Below are positions 43,383 to 51,602 of a DNA stretch of 64,000 bases, in pieces. The notes beneath the pieces were generated by a model. That model was not told where the DNA came from and made no database searches. It was given only the letters and a program-made list of their open reading frames with translations. The position numbers and the translations under genes are program-made. Source of the stretch: an uncultured Myxococcaceae bacterium (GTDB taxonomy: Bacteria > Myxococcota_A > Polyangia > Polyangiales > Ga0077539); the NCBI GenBank assembly GCA_945952225.1, contig CAMFHP010000020.1, positions 1 to 64,000 of the forward strand. The letters run 5' to 3'. Position 1 is the stretch's first letter. Every line of letters starts with the position of its first letter.

Positions 43383-44708
43383 TTACCGCGCGTCGCAGCG
43401 CACCTGCATCACACCCACCGCGCCGCCCGGCGAGCGAAGCACCCGCGCGCCCCGCCCCTGCGCGTCGACCCACGCGGGAAGCTCTCCGCCGAACGCAGGC
43501 TCGCGCACGCCCTCGGTGCCCGCCTCCGGTGCGCCCGTCATGTCGACCGCGCGGTGCACGGTCACCACCGAACCCTCGACGCGCTCGCGCCACCACACCT
43601 CCGCGGGACGCGTCGCGAGCCCGTGCGCATACACCCGCAGCGTGCCCATGGGGTTCGCGTGCGGCCCGGTCATCACCACGGGATCGCCCGCGCGCGCCAC
43701 GCCCTGCCCGTTGCGCGTGAGCCGCCCCAGCGCGATGGAGCCGCCGTCGCCGCGCGCCTCCGTTCCGCTCTCGGGCACGACGCGCCACGCGACCCACACG
43801 GAGCGTCCATCGGGCGAGGCCGACGCCGCCACGCCGAAGCGATGGCCCGCCGCACCCGTCACGCGCACCGCCGGGCCGCGCGAGAGCCCCGCCGCATCGA
43901 GCGACTGCGCCCACACGTCGGTGCTCGTGTCGTTGCCCTGGTCGCGCTCCACCTCGCGCGCCGCGAGCCAGAGGATCACCGCGCCCCCGTCGGGCGTCGA
44001 CACCACGAGGGGATCCTCCGCGTCCTGATCCGGCGGCGTCACCCGTCGCGGCGCGGGGCACGTTCCGCCGCGTTGTGTGGGCGTCACGAACTGCACCATC
44101 ACCGCGCTTGTGGGGGCCTCGGGGCGCTGCTCGTCCCACGCGATGAGCACGCCGCGCGCACTCGCCGCCGCCGACACCGTGAGCGTCTCGTCGCGCGCCT
44201 CGGGCTGCTCGCACACCGCGCGGAGCTCGTCGCCCGCGAAGACCGCGTGCCGCCGTCCCGCCACCGCGTCGTGGGTCACCACCACGACGGGAAGTGCGCC
44301 CGCCATCACCGCCACGGCCTCGGAGCGATTGCCCCCGCCGAGCGAGACCGTGCCCGCCATCGTCGCACCGCGCGCGAGCGTGAGCGTGTTGCGCAGCGCG
44401 TGGGTGAACACCATCGGCGCCTCGCCCTCGGCGCGCAGCACCGTCGCCGACTCGATCGCGGGCACGAGCACGTCGCCGTCGCGGTCACCGAGCACCGCGC
44501 CCGAAGCCTCGTCGAAGCGCTCGCCCGCACCTGGCGCCACGGCCCATCGCACGCCCCCGGCGCGGCACCGCACGCGCGCAACCACGGGAGCTCCAGGGGC
44601 GAACACGTCGGGCTCCACCGCGGCGTCGTCGTCGGTGACGGGCGCGGAGCTCCGTCGACACATCGAGGTCGCGAGCGCAGACGAGAGCAGCAGAACACGC
44701 AGGTGCAT
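43383..44708 (-). CDS. Predicted lipoprotein, beta-rich, unknown function
   Basis: A 441-residue exported protein. The N-terminus (LRVLLLSSALATSMCRR) is a lipoprotein signal with Cys17. The body has regularly repeated blocks of about 50 residues, such as VSTPDGGAVILWLAAR, SASPDGRSVWVAWRVV and LRVYAHGLATRPAEVWWRE, like propeller or Asp-box-type blades. A few cysteines (VRCRAGG, VRCDAR) may link the ends. No enzyme motif. ATG 44708 is used; the frame extends upstream without a signal peptide. It precedes greA by 68 bp and may belong to the same transcript. Confidence 0.7.
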   Translation of the reverse strand: MHLRVLLLSSALATSMCRRSSAPVTDDDAAVEPDVFAPGAPVVARVRCRAGGVRWAVAPGAGERFDEASGAVLGDRDGDVLVPAIESATVLRAEGEAPMVFTHALRNTLTLARGATMAGTVSLGGGNRSEAVAVMAGALPVVVVTHDAVAGRRHAVFAGDELRAVCEQPEARDETLTVSAAASARGVLIAWDEQRPEAPTSAVMVQFVTPTQRGGTCPAPRRVTPPDQDAEDPLVVSTPDGGAVILWLAAREVERDQGNDTSTDVWAQSLDAAGLSRGPAVRVTGAAGHRFGVAASASPDGRSVWVAWRVVPESGTEARGDGGSIALGRLTRNGQGVARAGDPVVMTGPHANPMGTLRVYAHGLATRPAEVWWRERVEGSVVTVHRAVDMTGAPEAGTEGVREPAFGGELPAWVDAQGRGARVLRSPGGAVGVMQVRCDAR

Positions 44709-44905
44709 CGGGGTTGCGGCGCGCGAGACTAGTACACGATCGACCGCGCGGGTCACGCGCTGCAGAGCCCTCGCGCGGAGCACCGCCAACGCGAGGCCCG
44801 TGTCGACTGCGCAGCTTTTTTGATCTCACGCCGCGAGTCGCGGTACCGGCGGGGCAGGTCACAGAAGTCAAGCGGCGAAGTCGACGCCGCGAGGGGAGTC
44901 ATGCC

Positions 44906-45556
44906 ATGCGCCGCGCCATCGTCGGGTTGATGCTCATTCCTGGTGTTCTCTCGGCCGCGTGGGTCGGGAGCCGCGGGAGTCGCGACGCCGTCGCATCGCC
45001 CGTCGAGGCCACCGCCAGCGCCCGCCTCGCGCGCATGATGCAGGGCCGCTTCGAAGCGCCCGCCTCGGGCACCGGCGAGGGTCGTGTCGGCGCCGTCGCC
45101 CGCCGCGTGTGCCGCGTGAGCGCGCCCACCCTCGGCACCCATGTGCTCTACGCCGAGGAGCAGTTCGCGAGCACCGCGGGACACCCGCTCTCGCAGCGCG
45201 TCTTCGTGATCGAGGGAACCACCGCGAGCCGCGCCCGCGTGCGCGAGTTCACGCTCCTCGACCCCGGCGGCGCCCGCGGACTCTGCGACGACCCCACGAA
45301 GGCCGCGCTCACCGTGAACGACGTGACCGAGCGCGCGGGATGTGTCGTCGAGGCCACCTGGCGCGACGACCACTTCGAAGGCACCACGCGCGGAAGCACC
45401 TGCCGCAGCGTGCTCAACGGGGCCTCGCACGCGAAGCGCGACCTCGTCGTGCGCGATGGCGAGACCTCGGTGCACGACCGCGGCTTCGATCCCCAGGGCG
45501 TCGCCGTGTGGGGACACCTCAGCGCCCCGATGCGCTTCGCCCGTCGCGCGCTCTGA
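44906..45556 (+). CDS. CpcT/CpeT-like protein with signal peptide
   Basis: A 216-residue exported protein. After a signal peptide (residues 1-20 hydrophobic) comes ASARLARMMQGRFEAPASG, then GTHVLYAEEQFASTAGHPLS, REFTLLDPGGARGLC, ATWRDDHFEGTTRGSTC and VWGHLSAPMRFARR. This order matches the CpcT/CpeT family, which in cyanobacteria attaches bilins to phycobiliproteins (T-type lyases) and has members of unknown role in other bacteria. The organism is probably not phototrophic, so bilin lyase activity is unlikely; ligand binding is a guess. ATG 44906 is preceded by GAGGGGAG. The Cys residues in LCDD and STCRS may pair in the periplasm. Confidence 0.72.
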   Translation: MRRAIVGLMLIPGVLSAAWVGSRGSRDAVASPVEATASARLARMMQGRFEAPASGTGEGRVGAVARRVCRVSAPTLGTHVLYAEEQFASTAGHPLSQRVFVIEGTTASRARVREFTLLDPGGARGLCDDPTKAALTVNDVTERAGCVVEATWRDDHFEGTTRGSTCRSVLNGASHAKRDLVVRDGETSVHDRGFDPQGVAVWGHLSAPMRFARRAL

Positions 45557-45600
45557 TCTTCGCAGCCCTTCGCGCGTGGTCACCGTCGCCGCGCGCGCTG

Positions 45601-45606
45601 TAGTCT
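45601..45606 (+). promoter_or_regulatory. TAGTCT -10-like box before the lipoprotein hydrolase gene
   Basis: CTGTAGTCT ends 8 bases before ATG 45615 with no Shine-Dalgarno site between. A transcript from this box would start at or near the start codon. Confidence 0.35.
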
Positions 45607-45614
45607 CCCGCGCG

Positions 45615-47666
45615 ATGCGTCCCCTCGCGCTCTTCGTCGCCCTCGCGCTCTCTGCCTGCTCGGGACTTCCGCTCGCCGACGGCGACGCCGCGGTCTCCGA
45701 CGCCTCCGCCGACCTCACGCCCCTCGACGCCACGGCGGTCACCGCCGACGACAGCGTGCCCGTGGCCGAGGGCGTCGCGAGCTGGCTCCTCCCGCGACCG
45801 GGCCTCGACGGCGCGCGCCGCACGGCCTTTCTCTTTCCGTGGCCCAGTGATGTGTCGCGCACCGCCGCCGGACGCGCCGACCTCACGTACCTCCCGGGCC
45901 TCGACACGCCCACGATCCTCGCGCAGTACATCACCCAGTTCACCGACCGCCTCGACGGCTTCTCCACCGTGGGCGGCGCGTACCTGCGCTTCGGCAGCGC
46001 GATCGATCCGACCTCGCTCCCCACCTCCGTCGCCGACACCGTGCGCGAGGGAGCGACGGTGCAACTCCTCGATGTCGACCCCGCCTCGCCCGAACACGGA
46101 CGCCGCGTGCCCGCGCAGCTCTACCTCCGCGGCGCCGCCACGCGGTACTGGCACACGAACACGCTCGCCGTGGGCCCCGCCACGGGCTTTCCGCTGCGCC
46201 CGCACACGAAGTACGCGATCGTCGTCACCACCGACCTTCGGCGCTTCGACGGACGTCCCTTCGCGCGCGACCGCGACCTCGACGCCGTGCTCGGCGAGGC
46301 CACCGCGAGCGACGACGCGGCCGTCACCAACGCGCGCCGCGTGTTCGGTCCGTCGATCACCGAGCTCGAAGGGCTGGGCATTCCGCGCGCGCGCATCCTG
46401 AGCTTCACGGTGTTCACCACGATCGACCCGGGCGCGGAGTTCTTTCGCGCGGCCGACTGGCTCCGTCGCGCGGGCCCCGAGCCCCGCGTGGTCGATTCCA
46501 CCGCGGCGACCTACACGGGCACTTTCTATCGCATCAACGGGCACTACGGACCCAACGCGGAGTTCCAGGCCGGCGATCCCCCCTACGGCATGATGGGCAG
46601 CGGGCGCTTCGTGCTCGACGCCACGGGAACGCCCACGGTGCAGCGCACGGAGAACATCCGCTTCGCGCTCACGATCCCCAGCGGCCCGATGCCCGAACGC
46701 GGATGGCCCCTCGCGATCTACGCCCACGGCACCGGCGGCGACTACGCGTCGTTCATCGACGACCGCACCGCAGCCGCGGCGGCGAGCGAAGGCGTGGCGA
46801 TGCTCGGCTTCGACCAGGTGTTCCACGGCGAGCGCGCGACGCCGGGCACCTCGCCCGAGACGGCCTTCTTCAATTTTCTGAACCCCGAGGCGGGCCGCAC
46901 GAACAACCTCCAGCAGGCCCTCGACCTCGTGCAGCTCGGTCGCCTCGCGCCGACGCTGAGCTTCGCGATGACCCGCACCAACGGGGAGCGTACGACCGCG
47001 CGCTTCGACACCTCGCGGCTCATGTTCTTCGGCCACTCGCAGGGCGGGCTCAACGGTCCCCTGTGGTTCGCCGCCGACGACACGCCGCGCGCGGGTGTGT
47101 TCTCGGGCGCGGGCGGCGCGTTCAACGTCTCGCTCCTCGCGAAGACGCAGCCCGTGAACATCCCGGTCATCGTGCGCTCGCTGCTCAACCTCGAACCCAC
47201 CGAGCTCGTGCCGCTGCACCCCGCGATCACGCTGCTCCAGCTCCTCATCGACCCCGCGGACCCGGTGAACTACGGGCGCTACATCCAGCGCGAACCCCGC
47301 GAGGGCGTGCGCCCCAAGCACGTCTTCATGACCCAGGGATTCGTCGACACGTACGCGCCGCCCGAGGGCATCGCCGCGCTCGCACGCTCGATCCGTCTGC
47401 CCCTCGTCGCGCCGACGCCGCATCCCGACGCGCTCTTTCCGCTCACGGGCGTCGCGGCCGCGATGCTCCCGGCCTACAACAACGTCGTGCTCGCAGGCGG
47501 CGCCACGGTCACCGGCGCGTGGATGCAGTTCGACGCCCCCACGGGCCGCGACGGTCACTTCGTGGCCTTCAGCGTGCCCGGCGCCAGGCTCCGCGCCGCA
47601 GGCTTTCTCGGCAGCGCGGCGACCGACGTGATGGGCGCTCCCACCGTGCGCGAGACCGTGCCCTGA
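45615..47666 (+). CDS. Large lipoprotein of the alpha/beta-hydrolase fold
   Basis: A 683-residue exported protein with a lipoprotein signal ending ALALSACSG (Cys15) and an Asp/Ala linker. TAFLFPWPSDVSRTAAGRADL near the N-terminus is like the opening of large secreted esterases that begin with an Ig-like region. The catalytic part has AIYAHGTGGDYASF (oxyanion region), LMFFGHSQGGLNGPLWFA (Ser elbow) and a C-terminal GRDGHFVAF with a candidate His. The substrate could be an ester or polymer outside the cell; unknown. It is convergent with the STT3-like gene, 6 bases between the stops. Confidence 0.75.
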   Translation: MRPLALFVALALSACSGLPLADGDAAVSDASADLTPLDATAVTADDSVPVAEGVASWLLPRPGLDGARRTAFLFPWPSDVSRTAAGRADLTYLPGLDTPTILAQYITQFTDRLDGFSTVGGAYLRFGSAIDPTSLPTSVADTVREGATVQLLDVDPASPEHGRRVPAQLYLRGAATRYWHTNTLAVGPATGFPLRPHTKYAIVVTTDLRRFDGRPFARDRDLDAVLGEATASDDAAVTNARRVFGPSITELEGLGIPRARILSFTVFTTIDPGAEFFRAADWLRRAGPEPRVVDSTAATYTGTFYRINGHYGPNAEFQAGDPPYGMMGSGRFVLDATGTPTVQRTENIRFALTIPSGPMPERGWPLAIYAHGTGGDYASFIDDRTAAAAASEGVAMLGFDQVFHGERATPGTSPETAFFNFLNPEAGRTNNLQQALDLVQLGRLAPTLSFAMTRTNGERTTARFDTSRLMFFGHSQGGLNGPLWFAADDTPRAGVFSGAGGAFNVSLLAKTQPVNIPVIVRSLLNLEPTELVPLHPAITLLQLLIDPADPVNYGRYIQREPREGVRPKHVFMTQGFVDTYAPPEGIAALARSIRLPLVAPTPHPDALFPLTGVAAAMLPAYNNVVLAGGATVTGAWMQFDAPTGRDGHFVAFSVPGARLRAAGFLGSAATDVMGAPTVRETVP

Positions 47667-47672
47667 ACGCGC

Positions 47673-49868
47673 TCAGGGGACGCGCAGCGTACGCCCTTCG
47701 TAGACGGCCTCCGCGGGCACCGCGAGCTCGCCCACGTCGCGTCCATCGATGCGCACGGTGTAGCGCTCGCCGGTGCCCACCGTGGCCGTGCGATGCCCCG
47801 TCGGGAGCGGAACGGTCAGCGCGAAGTGTCCGCCCTGCGCGACGGTCCACGCGCGCCACGGGCGGGGCGCACCGCGCACGACGAGGGTCACCGTGAGCTC
47901 CACACGCGCGCCGTCACGGGCCGCTCCCTCGATGCGCGCACCGGGAACCCGCGCGTAGACCCACAGCGAGGGCACCGCGGGCTGCACGTCGGGCCAGGGC
48001 TCGTCGACGGCGAACACCGGGAGGAAATGTTCCGCGTGCGCGACCCCTTCGTCGGGATCGCCACCGCCGCCGAAGGCCAGCACCGCGGCCCCCTGCGCGC
48101 GCAGGAACGACGGCGACGGCGACGCACCGCGCGGCCCCGTACGCAGGAACGCACCGCCCTGCGTGTCGCGCATCTTCTGAAACTGTCGCGCCCCGATCAC
48201 GAGGTGCCCCGCGTCGGTGGAGGCCATGAAATCCGCCATGCCCGCAGCGCTTCCGTGCAGCGCGCGCTCCGACGCCTCGAACTGCGCGAGGCCCACATAC
48301 GGACCAAAGCCCGAGAGCACCTGCGGACGCCGCGCGAGGTCGCGAATGTCATGCGAGCGATCCCACGAGGCGAGCACGCCCGCGCCCGTTCCACGCCCCT
48401 GCGGCGCGGGGAGCGTGCGGAGAAAGAAGCCCGCCTGCATGATCGGCGAGGGCATCGGACTGCGCGTGCGCAGCACCTCCCAGATCACGGGGTCGAGCGT
48501 GAGCATCGCCGCGCAGAGTCCCGCGGACCACACGCGCGCATCGCCCTTCCACCGCGCGAGGCGCTCGCCGATCGCGACGAGTGCCAGCGCCTCGATCACC
48601 ACCATCGCGGGCACGAGCGGACGCCCGAAGCGCATCTGCGTCATCGCAAGCACCACGAAGGCCGCGAGCCATCCGCCCACGAGCACCCGACGGAGCCGCA
48701 CCATGGGACGCAGCGCGATCACCGCGGCCACGGGCACCCACGGCGTCTGCCACGCGGCGAGCGCCACCGACCGTCGCCAGTCGGCGCGCACCGTCGGAAT
48801 GCGATCGAACAGCGGACGCGACTCGGCGATGCGGTCCATCCACGGATCGCGTCGACCGAGCCATCGCACCACGCCCTCGTGCAGCGCCGCCCGCGCGCCC
48901 GGCGAGAGCGCGAAGGCGAGCACCCCGAGTCCCAGCGCGCCCGCGATGTACGGCACCAGCGCGCGCCACCGTTGGGCCACCGTCTCACGTCGCGAGGCGA
49001 GGCCCACCGCGTGCGCCGCGACGGCCGTCACCACCAGCAACCCGGGCTGCAACAGCGAGAGCTGCAACGGGTGGAACCACGGGCGATGCGACGCGATCCA
49101 TCCCCAGTCGAGCGCGACGAGCGCGAGGGCCGACACGGTGGTCGCGAGCGCGCCGGTGCCCATGCGCGAGACCGGCATCGCGGGTGACGTGAGCCGTGCG
49201 AGCGCCACGAGCCCCAGCGCGATGCCGCCGTAGAGCACCACGCCCGTGTAGACGTGCGTGCCCACGACGAAGATCGCTACGCCCGCGAGCTCCCAGCGGA
49301 GCGCGTCGCGGCGGTCGAGGTCTGCGCGCCACGCGAGCATCCAGCGCACGAGCAGGCCCGCGAAGAGCATCTCGGCGCCGTGGTGATCGGTGCCGCCGAC
49401 CTCGGTGGTGACCGCGGCCTGGGGGTTGGTCGCGACGAGCGCGCCTGCCACGAGGGCCGTCACGTCGGCGCGGTCCGGCGACGGTGCGAGGCGACGCGCG
49501 AGGTCCATCGTGACGAGCACCACGGCGACGCCCACGAGGAGCGGCATCACCATCATCACGCGCTCCGCGGCCACGGGATCGTGCTTCAACCCCATCACCC
49601 ACGGACCGAACGCGAGGAACTGGTCGAAGCCCGGCGGCCACGGCGCCGACGCTCCGTGGGGCCACGTGAGCCACGGGTCGAACGAGGGCACGCGGAGCCC
49701 GCTGCGCAGGGTCTCCAGCGCGCGCACGAGGTGGTAGTGGCCGTCGGTGTCGTCGGTGACGGGGAGCGGTCCGCCGAGGCAGCGGTCCCAGGTGCGCGTG
49801 CGGGCGTAGAGGGCGAGCGCCAGCGCGGCGAAGGTGACGATCACGCGCCGCGCGCGGTCGGAGAGCAT
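47673..49868 (-). CDS. STT3/PglB-like oligosaccharyltransferase-family membrane protein
   Basis: A 731-residue protein with about 11-13 membrane spans in the first 450 residues. VTDDTDGHYHLVRALETLRS resembles the first external-loop Asp motif of STT3 enzymes (DxD-type), followed by SFDPWLTWPHGA. TEVGGTDHHGAEMLFAGLL is the second acidic motif region. VLASWDRSHDIRDLA sits where STT3/PglB has WWDYG, with W-W replaced by S-W and Y-G by R-S. The C-terminal 200 residues form a soluble beta-rich domain. The family transfers lipid-linked glycans to Asn or Ser/Thr; here the altered WWDYG makes glycan-protein transfer uncertain. A -10-like TACGAT lies 6 bases before the ATG. Confidence 0.75.
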   Translation of the reverse strand: MLSDRARRVIVTFAALALALYARTRTWDRCLGGPLPVTDDTDGHYHLVRALETLRSGLRVPSFDPWLTWPHGASAPWPPGFDQFLAFGPWVMGLKHDPVAAERVMMVMPLLVGVAVVLVTMDLARRLAPSPDRADVTALVAGALVATNPQAAVTTEVGGTDHHGAEMLFAGLLVRWMLAWRADLDRRDALRWELAGVAIFVVGTHVYTGVVLYGGIALGLVALARLTSPAMPVSRMGTGALATTVSALALVALDWGWIASHRPWFHPLQLSLLQPGLLVVTAVAAHAVGLASRRETVAQRWRALVPYIAGALGLGVLAFALSPGARAALHEGVVRWLGRRDPWMDRIAESRPLFDRIPTVRADWRRSVALAAWQTPWVPVAAVIALRPMVRLRRVLVGGWLAAFVVLAMTQMRFGRPLVPAMVVIEALALVAIGERLARWKGDARVWSAGLCAAMLTLDPVIWEVLRTRSPMPSPIMQAGFFLRTLPAPQGRGTGAGVLASWDRSHDIRDLARRPQVLSGFGPYVGLAQFEASERALHGSAAGMADFMASTDAGHLVIGARQFQKMRDTQGGAFLRTGPRGASPSPSFLRAQGAAVLAFGGGGDPDEGVAHAEHFLPVFAVDEPWPDVQPAVPSLWVYARVPGARIEGAARDGARVELTVTLVVRGAPRPWRAWTVAQGGHFALTVPLPTGHRTATVGTGERYTVRIDGRDVGELAVPAEAVYEGRTLRVP

Positions 49869-49874
49869 GGGCGC

Positions 49875-49880
49875 ATCGTA
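49875..49880 (-). promoter_or_regulatory. TACGAT -10-like box before the STT3-like gene
   Basis: On the minus strand TTACGAT ends 6 bases before ATG 49868. There is no ribosome-binding site, so initiation from this promoter would be leaderless. Confidence 0.35.
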
Positions 49881-49916
49881 ACGGCCGCGCGCCCGCCGAC
49901 GGAGCGGGAATTTCCC

Positions 49917-51377
49917 TCAGGCGAGGCGCGTGAGAATGCTGCGCAGGAGGGCGTAGCAGCGGCCCACCGAGCCCACGTCCACACGCTCACCCGGCGCGTG
50001 CGCACCGCGGATCGTCGGCCCGAACGACACCGTGTCCATCCCCGGATACTTCGACCCGATGATCCCGCACTCGAGCCCCGCGTGAATGACCTTCACCTCG
50101 GCGTCGTGGCCGTGCTCCGCGCGGTACACCGACTGACACAGCGCGAGGAGCTGCGACGACGGATTCGGCGCCCACCCCGGATACGCCCCCGAGGTCTCGC
50201 CCGCGATGCCCCGCGCCGCGAAGTGCCGCACGATCTCGTCGCCGAGCTTCACGAACTCCGCGTCGACGAGCGAGCGCACCATGAGGTTCGCGTAGCCCTC
50301 CGTGGCCGTGAGCTTCACCACGCCGAGGTTGTTCGACGTCTCGACCACGCCGGGCACCTTCTCGCTCCAGCGACGCACGCCGTAGGGCGCGTTCGCGAGC
50401 GCGTCCATCCAGCGCGCCTCGGCCTCGCGGGCCATCACCGACGTCGCCGTCCCCTCGCCCACGATGACCGTCACCGCACCATCGACGGCGCCGTACTCCG
50501 CGCGCAGCTTCGCCTCCTCGCGCGCCGCGAGCGACGGGAGCAGCGCGAGCTTCTCGGCGCTCATCGCGACCACGGCGAAGGCCTCGCGGGCGATCGCGTT
50601 GCGCGCCGTGCCGCCATCGAGCGACACGAGTCGCAGCCCCGTCTCCGAGGACACCGCACGGAGCACGCCCACGAGCAGACGGATCGCGTTGCCGCGGCCC
50701 TCGTGAATGTCGCAGCCCGAGTGACCGCCGCGGAGTCCGCGCACCGACACCGTGGCCGCGCGCCATCCTTCGGGGAGCGCCTCGGCGCCGTGCGGCGCGC
50801 GTACGTCGACGTCGAGTCCGCCCGCGCAGCCCAGATAGAATTCGCCCCAGTCCTCGGTGTCGAGGTTGAGCATGAGCCGCCCGGTGAGGCGCGTGGATTC
50901 GAGCCCGTGCGCGCCGGTCATGCCGGTCTCCTCGTCGATCGTGAGCAGCGCTTCGAGGGGGCCGTGCACGAGCGTCGGGTCTTCGAGCGCCGCGAGGATC
51001 ATCGACACGCCCATGCCGTTGTCGGCGCCGAGCGTGGTGTGTTCGGCGACGACCCATCCGTCGCGCACGGTGGCGGTGATGGGGTCGCGCGCGAAGTCGT
51101 GCGCGTGGCCCGTGTTCGCCTGGCACACCATGTCGAGGTGGCCCTGGAGCACCACAGTCGGCGCCGCCTCGTGGCCCATGGTGGCGGGCGCGCGCACGAC
51201 GAGGTTGCCCGCGTCGTCGACCTCGTGAACGAGCCCGCGCGCGGCGGCCCACGCGACGACCTTCGCGCGAATCGCAGCCTCGTTCTTCGAGGCGCGCGGC
51301 GTGGCGCAGAGCGTGGCGAAGTGGTTCCAGACGGCGGCGGGTTCGAGGCCCGCAAAGGGGGTGTCGGTGGCGCTCAT
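49917..51377 (-). CDS. pepD: Aminoacyl-histidine dipeptidase (Xaa-His dipeptidase)
   Basis: A 486-residue M20-family metallopeptidase that hydrolyses dipeptides, notably Xaa-His. VVLQGHLDMVCQANTGH (first Zn-ligand His), TLGADNGMGVSMILAAL (bridging Asp), LLTIDEETGMTGAHGL (Glu pair) and LNLDTEDWGEFYLGCAGG are diagnostic for PepD, and VIHAGLECGIIGSKYPGMD near the C-terminus holds the last ligand. It is the usual length. It is probably cytosolic. ATG 51377 is chosen; the frame stays open for 2.5 kb upstream over another gene, which is an artefact of GC content. It is divergent from the fibrinogen-like gene (225 bp between starts). Confidence 0.93.
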   Translation of the reverse strand: MSATDTPFAGLEPAAVWNHFATLCATPRASKNEAAIRAKVVAWAAARGLVHEVDDAGNLVVRAPATMGHEAAPTVVLQGHLDMVCQANTGHAHDFARDPITATVRDGWVVAEHTTLGADNGMGVSMILAALEDPTLVHGPLEALLTIDEETGMTGAHGLESTRLTGRLMLNLDTEDWGEFYLGCAGGLDVDVRAPHGAEALPEGWRAATVSVRGLRGGHSGCDIHEGRGNAIRLLVGVLRAVSSETGLRLVSLDGGTARNAIAREAFAVVAMSAEKLALLPSLAAREEAKLRAEYGAVDGAVTVIVGEGTATSVMAREAEARWMDALANAPYGVRRWSEKVPGVVETSNNLGVVKLTATEGYANLMVRSLVDAEFVKLGDEIVRHFAARGIAGETSGAYPGWAPNPSSQLLALCQSVYRAEHGHDAEVKVIHAGLECGIIGSKYPGMDTVSFGPTIRGAHAPGERVDVGSVGRCYALLRSILTRLA

Positions 51378-51602
51378 CGCGCGAGAGGAGAACCGCGAAA
51401 CGCCCCCGCGCGAAAGGGGGTTCTGCACGCGACGACACCGCGCACGCACGACGCGCGAGGCCCTGCGAACGACGGCGCAAGAATCGCGGCCCGCACCTTG
51501 GTGGTTCACGATCGCAGCCCGATCGCGCAGACTGGGTGACAGGGCTCGCACAGGCGTCGCATCGGGCGCCCGACACACGAGCCCTGAAGGGGAACCCTCG
51601 CC

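Noticed and set aside
44816-44821. T6 run as an intrinsic terminator
   Set aside because: No plus-strand gene ends shortly before it and no stable stem directly precedes it.
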